Shown piece by piece: positions 12,001 to 23,824 of a DNA stretch of 64,000 nucleotides. Each line of letters starts with the position of its first letter. The stretch's first letter is position 1. The notes beneath the pieces were generated by a model that was not told where the DNA came from, did not search any database, and worked only from the letters and a program-made list of their open reading frames with translations. A program made the translations under genes and the position numbers. Source of the stretch: Heterodera schachtii (taxonomy: Eukaryota > Nematoda > Chromadorea > Rhabditida > Heteroderidae); the NCBI GenBank assembly GCA_023374025.1, contig SIJG01000155.1, forward strand, positions 40,704 to 104,703, written 5' to 3'.

Positions 12001-14752
12001 ATTAATAAAAAAAACTGCTGGAATATTAATTTAAGCAGTGGGGAATGGCCGGGAAATCCGTTAAATTTTAAGGGACGACTATTTTTGTCTAAGTTCCAAA
12101 TTTGGACCAATTCTCCTCCTATTGTATTAGGGTCGTGGTCAATTTGGTGCAGGAAATTTAGCGCGAAAATTAAATTAGTTCGCTTTATTTCATCAACGAT
12201 TTTTCAATTTCTATTAAACGGATTCTAATGTGTAATAACTAGGATTGTAAATTATATGGTTTACATATTTTCTGCACATATACTATGAAGAAAGGGCTCA
12301 AAAATAGCATTCCTACGTTAAAATTTTTTGATTTGGTGAAGATTTTTAGAGAGTAATTTATACGACCAAATATTTTTGAATAGCAAAACCTAAATTTACT
12401 ATGTATTTTAATCTGTTTTTTTTTCTATTTTGGCGTTGTGACGCGTGTTTGTTCCCAGACGACGACATTGGGCCAAATTTTGGTGGAAAAGGGGACCGGA
12501 GTGACAATTGACTTGTACACTTTTCATCGAAATAAGGAGTTATGGGGTGATGATGCTGATGAATTTCGACCGGAAAGGTGCAATTTTATTTGGCCTCTTT
12601 AACTTTTACAAAAATGCGCTTATTAAAATTAAAAAATTATTTATATAAAATATGCAAATTAAAAAAAAATAAAATTAAGCATATTCAATTTTAGACAAAG
12701 CTGGGTTTATAGCATAGTTCTTTATCATAAGTTTTTTCTCATTTTGTAGTTTTATGGGGCAAAAGATAATTATTTTTTTAAATGAGGATTTGAGAGTTTC
12801 GAAAATGGAAATTAGTGCCAATTGGGGAATTTTTTTAAGTCTGATTAACAGGGCTGCAAAAAATATGCACGAAAAATGACTAAAATATGCACATAAATAT
12901 GCAAATAAAATTGCCAAATATGCATCAAATATGCACAAAAATCGCAAAATATGCACAAAAAAAAACTTGAAAATTAGGGGTGTTGGACAAAAAGGAGAAA
13001 TTATTTTTCCTTAGGGTTTCTTCGCCAAAATTCAATGCTTTTTAGAGGACAAGGGGACAAATTGTCTATGAAATTAGGCCAACACCTGCTTTCAAAAATC
13101 AAACACCAAACAAAATCCAACAAATAATTAAAAAGACAATTCAAATTAAAATAAATTCAGTCAACACAAAATAAATTAAACACAAATCAATCAACGACCA
13201 ATAAAACGCCTAATAACACAAACGACAACTAAAATCCACCAACTACAACCGAAGAAAAACGAAACAATTTGGGTCAATTCAAATCAAACATTATGCCAAA
13301 CAAATTCAAACAATCAAATAAAGGGTCAAAAAGTCACTAATACCACAGGGGTGCAAATTCAATAAAAAAATATTTTTTTCATTAGTGCACTTGCCAATGA
13401 GCTACATTTCTTTTATAAAATTCTCTTAGCAAATATTGACATTTTAAATCAAAAATTTTGTCATGAAAAAAAAATTTTGGGGGAAGAATTTTTGAGAAAA
13501 TTTTCCAATTCTTAGTGGTGTGGTTTTTAAAAATTTTCGGTCGATTCTTAGTAGGGTTGCACGGGTACCGGGTATTTGGGCAAAACCGGGCCCAGGTATT
13601 ACCGGGTATTGAAAAGCCGGGTACCGGGTCGGGTACAAGTTTTGAAACCGGGTACCGGGTCGGGTATCGGGTACCCGGTGAAATCGGGTATTGAAGAAAT
13701 TTTTAATTTTTATTTCCTTCAATAATAATTTTACCAAAATGCCTTTACTATAAGTATAAGACAAACTAAAGAAAATTTTCAAAAGGTTCTTGAAGGGGGT
13801 ACCACCGCCCGGTAGACATTTTTTTGTTTTGTTTTTCACATTACTTTTTTCGGCACGTTTTTCCAAAAAACTTTTGGGAAAGAAGGGGGTCCGGCAGTGC
13901 CGATAGGCGCCGCCGGGGAAAATTTTGATTATTTGTGTTGTTACTTTTATAAAATATAATAATTTTTTTCAAATTTTTTTCCTTTCACCCCAATTTTCTT
14001 CACTAATTTTCACTCAAACCCCCCATTCTTACCAGTGTATTTTTGGTATCGGGGTTGGCGAAATATGCACAAAAAGCCAAAATATGCAAAATATGCATTA
14101 ACACCCAAAATATGCAAAAATATGCAAATAAAAGTCCCAATTTTTATACGAAAACACAAAAAGAAAGTGTTTTTCCTACTATTTAGAGCATGGAGAAGCC
14201 AGGAAAAAATATGCATTTGCATGTTTTTTGCAGCCCTGCTGATTAATATTTGAAAATTTGACAGAACACTTTGTCGAAAATAGGATTCCTCAGTAATTCC
14301 CATTATAGGCTATTTATAAACCGATAAATTCTCTCGCAATTTTCTTCCTCGACACTCTGTCCCCGATTGTCGGGGAACAATCCAAGCTTAAAATTAACAT
14401 AAAGATACTAAATTACTTTTTTTTTTTACAACAGATGGCTTGACATAGATCCTTCTCCGGCCTCAGCCCATTATTACGCATTTGGTGGCGGCCCTCGCAT
14501 TTGCATTGGCATGCGATTTGCACTTTTGGAGGAGAAAATGGCACTTGTGCGACTGTTGCGGCGCTATTCACTGGCCAAAACTGAGCAAACGGAGGTGACG
14601 AAAAGGACAAATTGAAAATTTAATTATAATTAAAAATATTTAATAATTTTTTAATTTATTTTTTTTAGGAATTGCTAAAGGTCAATTCGCAAGTTGTGCT
14701 TAATCCTGGCGCAGTGATGGTACAATTGAATTTGAGAGAAGAGAATTTTTGA
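9023..14752 (+). CDS. Cytochrome P450, CYP3-clan-like (13 exons, probably damaged)
   Basis: Exons: 9023-9087, 9155-9302, 9380-9484, 9814-9939, 9998-10092, 10333-10458, about 10557-10903, 11297-11358, 11407-11515, 11881-11966, 12434-12577, 14435-14594, 14669-14752. The product would be a haem monooxygenase anchored in the ER by the N-terminal hydrophobic segment [20 protein letters not shown]. Hallmarks in order: [16 protein letters not shown] (C-helix W-x-x-x-R), [15 protein letters not shown] (I-helix AGxDT), [11 protein letters not shown] (K-helix ExxR), DEFRPERW, and [10 protein letters not shown] (haem-thiolate loop). A Gln-rich insertion (HHQEQQQKQ) makes it about 550 residues, longer than the usual 500. 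The pattern is closest to nematode CYP13/CYP25 types, by inference. Oddities: exons 9 and 11 are preceded by ttttcg and ttttgg where an AG is expected; the exon 6 to 7 junction is out of phase by one; a hAT occupies intron 11. Either a recent pseudogene or a gene with sequence errors. Only its last two exons are duplicated downstream. Confidence 0.85.
12849..14238. mobile_element. Non-autonomous hAT, 1390 bp, in P450 intron 11
   Basis: Ends CAGGGCTGCAAAAAATATGC at 12849 and the inverse GCAGCCCTG ending at 14238. The target duplication ctgattaa is exact at 12841-12848 and 14239-14246. Subterminal arrays of aaatatgcac/atatgcaaa words lie on both sides (12860-12960 and 14060-14230). The interior has no transposase. 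It includes a GC-rich patch of gggtaccgggt words (13551-13690) that starts like a further nested element (tagggttgcacgggtacc) but lacks a visible second end, plus one copy of the gccgataggcgccgccgg cassette (13850-13925). Confidence 0.92.
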
Positions 14753-16160
14753 AGAAAATCAAATTGACTGAATTTGAGGAAAATTTGTAACAAATTTATT
14801 AAAATATTTCACACAAAATGTTTTTATGTAAAAGATATTTATAAAAAATAATTCAGTGAATCCTTTAAATTTTGATACTTTTCCGACAATAATCGTAAGA
14901 AATTTGATGTAAAGCAACCAACTAAATTTTGCTTCATTAGTATCATTCGATAGCTCAAATTTTCTCAGTTAATCTTCAAGATTTGAAAAAGAAAAATCAT
15001 TAAATTATATGGAATTCATATTTGTTGTCAAGCTGTTCCTTAATTTTTCATTTCAAATTTCAGTTTTTTTTCAAGCTGGTCTTTTAGGCACAAAAAATAA
15101 ATAAATAATTCATTATACGAATGCAGTGCAGATTTAATAAATCTGTCAAGAAATTGTCAACAGAAATTTTCTCCCACAACGCACCAAAAAAAAAGAAAAG
15201 AAATTTTAAATAAATTAATACAAAAAAACACTCAAAAAATGCTTTAAAGCTGAAAATATAATCTACTACATCCTAGAAGCTTCAAACAACCAAAAAAAGG
15301 AAATAACACTCTTTCAGAGTGAATTGAAATCCCGAAAATGGCGTGAAGTCGGTCGATAAAATTTCAGAAAAAATACCTAAGGGCTGGTAAATTTTATGAA
15401 AAAATGATTATATGGACAGAAAAAACACAAACTTTAATCCGTAAGAATCGACCCGATTGATGCTAGGTAGTTTTGTAAAAAGTGCCTTTATAGATGATCG
15501 AGAAAAACTCGATATAACTTTTCTTAAACACAACAAAATTAAATAATCATGGTGTCATTGATAAACAAAATAGAATATTGTAATACATTACCAAAATGGA
15601 TAAATTTAAAAAAATGTTAGCAATTTGGCGCTCAAGCCGACTCCAACCGAATGCGACCCCTGCGGCCATATCAGATGCATCCTGCAGTGTATTAAAACGG
15701 CGCCGGCGAGCAAATCGCACCAACAGAAAAGCGATGATTCGTTTTATAGTAGTTTATGTGTGATTATTTGATGGGATGAGAATTCGGCGAGGGAAGGCAG
15801 AAAAAGGGACCCACTACATCGCTCACTCTCGTTTCTTTACCAACAAATTGGTGTACTATTTCTCCATTTTTGAGTCCAAGCAAAACTCAGACTTTTCATC
15901 GGTTTCTTAGTATATAAGTCTTTTGGATTAACACAAGGGGTATAGGTCATAAAAATTTTTAAAAGAAAAAAAATTAAAAAAAATAATAAAAAAATTTAAA
16001 TCAAAAAAATTTACCATCCAAAAGGCAATTTGGTAGAGAATTATGTTAATTTTCCAGAAAAATTTGCCTAACCCCTTAGGGATTTTTTTCGAAAATTTCC
16101 CAGACTTCAAGCCATTTTTGACTTTCCAGATCACCATGAAGGAGTGATCTGACTAAGTTG

Positions 16161-17203
16161 CAGGGATGTTGCAAATTAAAAAATAAAAAGCGAAAGGCGA
16201 AAAGCGAAATTTGCGAAAGTAAAATAAAAAGCGAGAGCGAAAAGGCGAAAGTGAAATGCCCAAAAAAAGCGAAAAATGCGAAACTTGCGAAAGGCGAAAA
16301 GGCGAAATTTTTTTCCAAAAATTAGATGAATTTGAAAGAGGTTTTTAAATTTTTTTCTTATGCCATATAGTCAAAAAGCTTTCTAACCTCGGTTTTTTGC
16401 CGGACCGGGGAACGGGACAAACCGAGAAATTTTAAAAATTCAAAAAAATTAATTTTTCAAGTGAACATAGAAAATAAATTAAATTTTTACTCTGCTATTT
16501 ATTTTATAAAATACAAATAGCTAAATTAAATTAATGAAAATTTTCAAACTAATTTTCTTCAATTATGTCAAACATTAATCATTTTGGACTAAACGAAATT
16601 AATTAGGAATTCAGATTTGCTTTTCACATCACTTTTTTCGGCGCAGTTTTTCCAAAAAACCTTTTGGCGAAGAAGGGGGTCCGGCGGTGCCGATAGGCGC
16701 CGCCGGAAAATTTTTTGAAAACTTTGGTGGATCTGTTAACAGATTTTGTCCAACAAATGGTAGATTTTTGCAATTTGAGAGAATTTTTTTTAATAAGATT
16801 TACGAATTTTGGGGCCTGGCAAAGCCGATAGGCAGCGCCAGGCGAATTTTAAAATGAAAAAAATAAATAAAATTAAAATAAGTCAACCGGCATCGTACTC
16901 ACGAGTGAAAGTAATGTCAAGGTTGATGCACTAACCACTACACCACACTGCACATCAATAGGTAATAGCAAATTTTATTTATTTAATAAAAGTTTGGTAA
17001 AATGGTTAAAAAATTAAAATTTTGTTTAAATTTTTTGGTTTTCTCCATACCATTGTTTATTTTAAAAACCCAATCTTTAGGGGTGTACATTTATTTCGCT
17101 TTTCAGCCAAAAAGCGAAAGGCGAAAAGCGAAAGCGAAAGGCCCAGAAAAAGCGAAAATGCGAAACTTGCGAAAGGCGAAAAGCGAAACTTGCAACATCC
17201 CTG
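16161..17203. mobile_element. Non-autonomous hAT, 1043 bp, with empty site in paralogous block
   Basis: Perfect 14-bp inverted repeats CAGGGATGTTGCAA (16161-16174) and its inverse ending at 17203. Target duplication ctaagttg at 16153-16160 and 17204-17211. The unoccupied sequence gatctgactaagttggtgta is preserved at 32509-32528 in the paralogous spacer, so this insertion happened after that duplication or was never copied. Subterminal regions on both sides are strings of gcgaaaggcgaaaagcgaaa. The interior holds a gccgataggcgccgccgg cassette at 16632-16712 and a tRNA-like patch at 16885-16950; no transposase is present. Confidence 0.94.
16885..16950 (-). repeat. tRNA-like fragment (SINE-like relic)
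   Basis: On the minus strand gtggtgtagtggttagtgca resembles a tRNA D-arm/A box, and ccttgacattactttcactc then gagtacgatgccgg sits where a T-arm/B box would be, though it is poorly matched. No acceptor stem pairs convincingly. I read it as tRNA-derived repeat sequence inside the hAT element, not as a working tRNA gene. Confidence 0.35.
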
Positions 17204-17630
17204 CTAAGTTGGTGTAAAAGACCTTTTTGATCAGGACCAAAAGTTAGCTTAGCAGAAACTTTTCCAAAATTTTTTCTTTGCATAAAATGTTTTTTCATCG
17301 AGTAAAAAATTGTTTCCATACTTTTGTTAAGCCAAAAGTGGGGTCACTTTGGTTGCGCACCCGTAACTTTTTGATGGATTGAGTGATCGGGATGTCAATT
17401 GACCTTTTAACTAGAGTAATATTTTAGGGCTTTATTTTGGCATACAAAATTTTTTCGTCCAAACACTCATCTTTTGGAAACCCGGTTTGAAAATTTTTTA
17501 AAATTTATTTCCATAGTTTTGTCCGTGACTGTATGTGTATCATTCATTTATTTATTTTTGCTTTTTTTTTTGTTTATTTTTTTGAATTTTTCGTGGTCAA
17601 AATGGGTTTTCCCTTCTTTTGAAATTTAAG

Positions 17631-18526
17631 CAGTGTGGCCAAGTGTGCTTATTTCTAAGATTTGTGCTTATTTTGAGGGGTCGGATCTTAGAAAGCTAAA
17701 ATGTGTTTATTTCTAAGCTTTGCCAAAACTTTTTTTTTCATAGAAATTGTCTCAAAATCTCAAAAATTGGTCATTTTTTTGGTGAAAATCTGTTAAGAAA
17801 TTGCATTGAAATTTAAAAAAATTTTCCCGACGCCGCCTACCGCCGCCGCCCCCCCCCCCCCCGGTTCCCAAGAAGTTTTGGAAAAAACTCGCCGCAAAAA
17901 AAAAACATTTTTATTGTTTTTTAAATTTTGATTATTTTCCAAATCTGATTTTTGACCCCAAATGAAGATTTTTGTCGGACAAATGCTGATTTTGAAAATT
18001 TTCAGTTGAAGACCTTGTTTTAACCAGGGTTGCCATTCGTCCTTCGATGCCAAGGACGTCCTTGGAATTTGACTCTCTTCCTTGGAAATAAAAAATGTCC
18101 TTGGATGCGAAGGACGTCCTTGGAAATGAACATTAAAAAAAAGGAAGAAATAATCAAAGGAAATTTGACAAATTTTTGAATTTATAACATATTTGGTGCA
18201 AAATCTGGTACTAAATTGCACAGAAATTCCCAATTTTTTTCCCGGCGGCGACTTCTTACTATTTTTTAAAATTTGATACTTAAAAATGATCAGTTTTGAA
18301 GTTGGCCAATCGTTTTTTGAATAGAAGTGAGAATTTTCAAAAATTTTGAATTTCAACTTTTTGTTCGAATTTGAGTCCGGGACTCGAAATAGGTCGAATT
18401 AGTTATTACACTCGTGATCAGCGACCCCAAAAAATCCATGACATGTTTTTACAACTTAAAAACTTCAAAAAAGAATTTTGTCAAAAAGGTGTGGCACCAT
18501 CTAAACTATTACCTTTTTTTTTGAAT
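17631..18526. mobile_element. Truncated copy of the CAG(A/T)GTGGCCAAG hAT family
   Basis: The left end cagtgtggccaagtgtgctt begins at 17631 after the target sequence aatttaag (17623-17630). The same family is complete at 44875-45526. Here the right inverted repeat is missing: homology to the family is lost at about 18020, where a different start (cagggttgccattcg, 18024) appears, followed by gtccttgg/aaggacgtccttgg words. The 3' edge is marked by a second copy of the pre-insertion flank (18520-18570, ending ttgataaatttaaggcattt), so this locus carries both an occupied and an unoccupied version of the site. Confidence 0.65.
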
Positions 18527-19030
18527 TTTTCATGGTCAAAATGGGGTTTCCTTCTTTTGATAAATTTAAGGCATTTTGTGCTTTTAAATGCCCAAAATTT
18601 TTAGTAATTTATGTTTTTGTTTAATTTGACTATATTCACATTATGCCAAATTTTCAAAATGAACATTTAAATACATATATTTCTAAAAGTTCTTTTGAAG
18701 TATCCGATGGCTTTCGACCTTGCAAACCACGCATATGAGATCCATTCAAGCTAATTCCGAATCATGAACTCGAAAACAAACAAAAAACATGAAAATTCAA
18801 ACAAACAAAAAACATCGAAATTGTAGGTTTACGAAAAATATTTTCGAACAACAACATTTTTTGGTTTCAAGTTTGGGATTCAGAATTGGCTTCGACGGGT
18901 GTCATATTCTTGACCAACACTCTGAAATGACCCATAAATTCTTCATTTCCGAGGCCTCCACCCGCTCAAATTTAGCTGTCATTTACATAAAATTTTAAAA
19001 AATTAAGATTCATCTAAATACGCAATCATT

Positions 19031-21777
19031 ATGAATGCCAGCAACAACAAAAAATCTTTGAAGAATGGCGGTCGTCACGGTGCCACGGCAAATGCCAACA
19101 ACAAAAAAGGTAGAAAAATTGAATATCCAGGAGAGACGGGAAATATAACACCGAAGTTTTTGAATTTAGGGTTAATGATCACAAAATGAACTTCTTTTTT
19201 CCAGAATTTTAACCTCCTAACCCGATTTTGAGATTCGTTTTCGCACAATTTGTCGTTGTCCCTTTTCCTTTTTACGTGTTTTATGAATATGAGTGTCTAA
19301 CCTCTCGCTACCTGCACTCCTACATAAATACAAATACAAAAAATGAATCGATACAAAAAAATTTGCGAAACAAAACGAATGTCGTCCCTTTTCAGACAAG
19401 AATTTTAACTCGGCCTAAACAAAACAAAAAATTTTTTTTCTACACTCCAAAAGTTCTAGCGTTTTTTGTTGGTCATTCATAAATCATTCAATTTTTTTCG
19501 CCCACCAAATTTAGCCATGCTCCATGGTACGCCTCCCAAATTTTTGTGCAATTCCCACTTCTGTTCAACATTTGTGCGTCAACTTGGTTCGGATGCCGGA
19601 GCTGGAGCAGTACAGAAGGGCCAACGCACTGCACCAACAGCGGCGGTTTAAGAATGGCCGAATTTACTTCGTCTGTTCAAGGACGAAATGTCCGTACAAA
19701 ATGGCAGCCATCAAAAATGGTCGGTTGTTTTTCGATTCTCTTTTTTTTCTGAGGGTCCCACCAATGGGAACCGGACAAAAGCACGCCGGTCGAACATGCC
19801 GCTAGAAATTTTAAAAAAAATTTTCAAACAGATTTTTTTAAGAAAAAAATCAGAAAAAATTTTTATAAGAAAATTAAAGAAAAGAAATTTTTGAAAAATT
19901 TTCAGCGATTTATTTGGAATTTTATGATTTATGCTATTCTTTTAACAGAACGCCAAGAATGGGCTGTGTACGACAAAAATGCGCACAATCACAAAATTGT
20001 TCCATTCCGACCATACAATTTCAAAAGACGCGAACAGAAGGAAAAAGCAAGCGGAAGCCTTCCCGTAAATTTAAATGAAAAATTTACTCATTAAATTTTA
20101 AAAAATGGGAAATTTCAATTTTCAGGGCAAATTATCGGCCGAAACTCGCCAAAATGCCGCAGAAATTGACAGAACTTGCCGTTTCCGTTTAACATTTGTG
20201 CGCCAATTGGGTTCTGATGCCGAGCTGGAGCAGTACAGAAGGGCAAACGCAATGCACCAACAGCGGTTGAAAAATGGCCGAATTTACTTTGACTGTTCAA
20301 GGAAGGGATGTCCGTACAAAATGACAGCCATCAAAAATGGTCAGTTCTTCTTGGGACCGAAACGAATGCCAAAAACCTTTTTGTTGGCAATTTTTTTTAC
20401 TTTAAAAATTTTTGCGGCGGATTTAGTAATTAAATTTGTAAAAAAAATTATTTATCCCATTTATGTATGTTATTCTCTTAACAGAACGCCAAGAATGGGC
20501 TGTGTACGACAAAAATGCGCACAATCACAACAAAATTGTTCCAATCGGACAATATCATGCCGAAAAACGCGAGCTGAAGGAAAAGGCAAGCGGAAGACTT
20601 TCCGTAAAATTTAATTGCAAAATTTACTCATTTATATTTAAAAAATGGGAAATCCCAATTTTCAGGGCAAATTATCGGCCGAAACACGCCAAAATGCCGC
20701 AAAAATTGACACAATGCCAACAACGAGTTGTTGTTCCTCTGCTGCCGCTGCTGATGGCGCCAAAATTCAAAATTCTGCCGAACAAACGCCGTCTCCGCCG
20801 GCAAAATTGTTCGAATTGGCACAGTGTGAGAAAGAAATGAGGCAAATTGCCACCAAATGGAATTTGCTCTTCAACGAAAAACGGTAATGAAGAAAAAAAA
20901 ATTGAATTGTTTTGCGGGTAATTCTATAACCGTCTGTTCTCTTCTTTTACCACACACTTTCGCTGTCTCTCTCTCTCTCTCTCTCTCCATTTTGTGGAGG
21001 CAACATCTCTTATTGGTCCTCTCTAACTGTCAGTTTTTTTCTCACACACTTTCTCTATTCACTTGAGACGTAGTCAAATTTCTGTCGTCGATTCTCTAAC
21101 GGTCTGTCCTCTTCTTTTCCCACACTCTCTTGCTGTCTTTCTTTTACTCTCTTCGTTTGCCCCCTCCCCCTCATTAATATGACAGTATCGTGATCCTACC
21201 GTATTTAGTGGTTCTTATTTGTTTATGCCACCGCGGGACACCAAGGCGTTAAAGGACGGCGTTCTGTTTTCGCTCACTGACCGTGGCGATCACATTCGTG
21301 TGAGTTTTGGCGCATATTAGCAGCCAGGAGAAAAAAAAAATTAAAAACTTATTCGCGAAATTGGGCACAAAATGGCAAAAAAATCTGATACAAAATTAAT
21401 TTTTTTTTTTTTAACGGTTCAAAAAGCGAAATTTTCACATTTTTTTTCGATTTTTGGCACAAATTAACCATTAAAAATAAATAAATTCAACCAACTATTC
21501 TCATAAAAATTTAAACCCTACCGATTAGTGCCGCAATGGGAAATTTTTTTTACAAATTTTAAAATTTCAATAATTTTGCAATTTTTTCATTATAAATTGA
21601 GTGGGAACGCATAGTTTTTAAAAATGAATTTTCCCCATTTTTCCACAGATGGATGAGTTCAATGCGTTCCGTTCTCAGGTGGACAAAATTCAGCGCTGGC
21701 CAAAAGAGCGTGGACAGGCGACGATCATGCGTCTGGCCAGTGATCAGTGTGCCCGAATGTTTGCCACTTCTTCCTGA
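19031..21777 (+). pseudogene. FLYWCH-like zinc-finger gene, copy 1 (frameshifted)
   Basis: Eight exons: 19031-19109, 19515-19719, 19949-20064, 20126-20339, 20485-20603, 20666-20883, 21209-21299, 21649-21777. Layout of the family: basic N terminus (MNASNNKKSLKNGG), two FLYWCH-like modules, an Ala/Pro-rich linker, LFELAQCEKEMRQIATKWN, and a C-terminal domain ending in QRWPKERGQATIMRLASDQC. Each module has C-x4-C in one exon (YFDCSRKGCPYKM) and W plus H-x-H in the next (EWAVYDKNAHNHKIVP), split by a phase-1 intron. FLYWCH fingers bind DNA or proteins in the nucleus. In this copy exon 2 is 205 rather than 201 nt. An extra base at GCCGGAGC and an inserted triplet shift the frame in module 1; module 2 is intact. 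A shorter protein from a later start is possible. Confidence 0.8.
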
Positions 21778-23824
21778 TCATGCCATGCATTATTATTGTT
21801 GATGATTAAAGTAGGAAATTTTGTTCAAATCCATCATCTTTTTTTCGTTGCTTTTCTCTTGTTTTTTTATTGTTTGTTTAATGATGATTTATTTTCCCTT
21901 TTATACATTACTTTTTAATAATTGAACCCCTTTTTCTGTTGATAAACAGTTTTTTTTTTGTATTTTAATTCCATCATAGCTGTCCAAGGGGGGAGGGGTC
22001 GAGAAAAAAGGGAAAGAAAAAAGAGAGAAAAGGAAAAGGGGAAAAACGAGAAAAGAGAGCGCCGAAATCAAGGAAAGGGTCTCGCATTGCGTTCGACTAA
22101 CCCTGAGGGCGATTTGTCGAACGCAAAAAAAAAAAGTTAAGACTTGAAAATTGATTAATTTCATTAAGAAATTTCGCTAAAATTTTCCATTTTTTCTGCG
22201 TTCGACGAATTTTGCTGAAGAAAAATCGTCGAACGCAAGAGGAGGGGTTTCTTAAAAAATTGACTCAAATAAGCAAAAAACCGGTCTTTTTTTGACAAAA
22301 ATTTATTAACAATTCGCATTAAAAATTAAAAAATTTTCCCGGCGGCGCCTATCGGCCCCAACCCACCGTTCCCCAAAAGTTTTGGAAAAAGTGTACCGCA
22401 AAACTGGCATGAAAATGAAAATTTGACGCTGACCCCGCCTAGGGGGGTCATCGCCGAACGCACGACCCTTTTCTTGACTCCCCACTTGCACACGTACAGT
22501 CACGGCCATATGTTTATACAGTAACTTTTGTCTTCGACATTAGGAATTTTTTTCAAAAATTTTTCCAATTTTCACTGTATTTTGTGGTGTACCGATCACT
22601 ATGAAGGAGTGCTCTGATCAAGTTGCTGTAAAAGTCTTTTGTTCACAAGGGAACATCGCGAACTGTGAGTGTCCAGTTTTTTAATTTTTTTTCTTTGTAG
22701 TTTAATTTTTAGAATTTTTAATTTGTAATTAAAAGGTTTTTTTAGATTTTCTTTTTTCTTTTTTTTTTTTTAGATTTTCCTTTTTTTGTTTTTTTTTTAT
22801 TTTATTTTTTTTTTGTTTTTTTTTCTTGAAACCCCAGCAAAAATTTGTTAATTTGATTAATTTTTTCCTCTTCACCATTTGTCATGGGTTCGGATCCGCT
22901 CGACAGATGATGAATTTTCTTGAAATTTTTTCAAGCTATTATTCCACCTAGCACAGTTTATTCACTTATTTAATTTGTTTTATAAGGCTATTTGTAGAGA
23001 ATTGTTTGCTGATCATTAAAAAAAAAGTATATGGCTCTATCATTCGTTTTGAATTTTTAAGAATTTTTATAAATTTGTCATTTTTATCGATTTTTCGAAA
23101 CTTTGATCACTTTTTTCTGATCATTTTTGGCGCCGGAGCCAAAAATGCCAAAATTTACAATAGTAATTGGAAGTCGGGGGCAGGGGCAGAGGAGGGGGGC
23201 AATATGAGTGCGCTCCACTGGGCAGACTAAAGCCTAGTACTATCTCATCGTTTCTTTTTTTTTCTTTATAATTTCTCTCACTTAGGCCTACTATCTATTC
23301 ATTTTTTAAATATGAAAAACAGCGTTTACTTCGCCACATATAACTTTTTTTCATTTTCACCATGCCAAATGATTCGGCATCGATCCATTTTTGCCATTCC
23401 TTCCCTCCCCTTCCCCCTCCTTTGCCCCGCACGACTCCATTCCCACACTCTTATTGCATTTACAAGTAAACGATTTACCGCTCCCCCCCCCCCCACTCTC
23501 CACGATAAATCTGTGAAATGCAACAAACGAAAAAAGCAATTTATATTTACTACATTTATCATCATTTTTTATATATTATTAATACGAGCGGTCGGGACAC
23601 CGTTCTGTTCTTATTTAAGTTTATTCCAAATAATATTTGGGTTCGATTCTTAGTGCTGTAATTTTCGTTTTTATTGCATTTTTGTTAATAATTTTGGGAA
23701 AAATGCAAAAATATTATGAAAAAAATTGTTTCCTCCGAGAGCAACCTTTACGTTGTTATTTAATTTTAACAATATATATTTTGCCAACAATTTAAAAACT
23801 TATTTTTAAATTTCGGTAATTTAG
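21778..23824. other. Non-coding stretch with hairpins and pyrimidine tracts
   Basis: No conserved exon is seen. Two short inverted repeats built on gcgttcgac/gtcgaacgc lie at 22087-22125 and 22198-22238. A copy of the ggcggcgcctatcgg cassette lies at 22333-22400. A piece of the spacer repeat, starting tacagtcacgg at 22496, runs to about 22660 and contains gatcactatgaaggagtgct. T-rich runs occupy 22730-22830 and poly-C tracts lie near 23484. The sequence just before 23825 is the intron leading into the next gene. Confidence 0.55.

Larger units (their letters stand above)
14753..19030. repeat. Spacer of array unit 1 (P450 fragment to FLYWCH gene)
   Basis: This stretch is the first copy of the spacer that recurs at 31268-34010 and 43223-45974. 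Shared landmarks are tctactacatcctagaagct (15260, 31566, 43634), gcgtgaagtcggtcgataaa (15340, 31627, 43690), the GC-rich line near 15650, 31920 and 43870, and ccacgcatatgagatccatt (18728, 33705, 45665). I see no conserved protein frame across the three copies, so the block appears non-coding. It is longer than its paralogues because of hAT insertions at 16161-17203 and 17631 onward. Confidence 0.75.

Noticed and set aside
20933..21066. Open frame over the CT microsatellite in FLYWCH intron 6
   Set aside because: Intronic by exon structure shared with the intact copies; low-complexity Ser/Leu product.
22730..22830. Poly-T rich tract as a terminator or functional element
   Set aside because: Ordinary low-complexity intergenic sequence in this genome; no RNA gene precedes it.
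23312..23653. Open frame of 113 codons in the pyrimidine-rich region
   Set aside because: Its composition follows CT-rich and poly-C tracts; it is not conserved in the other array units.
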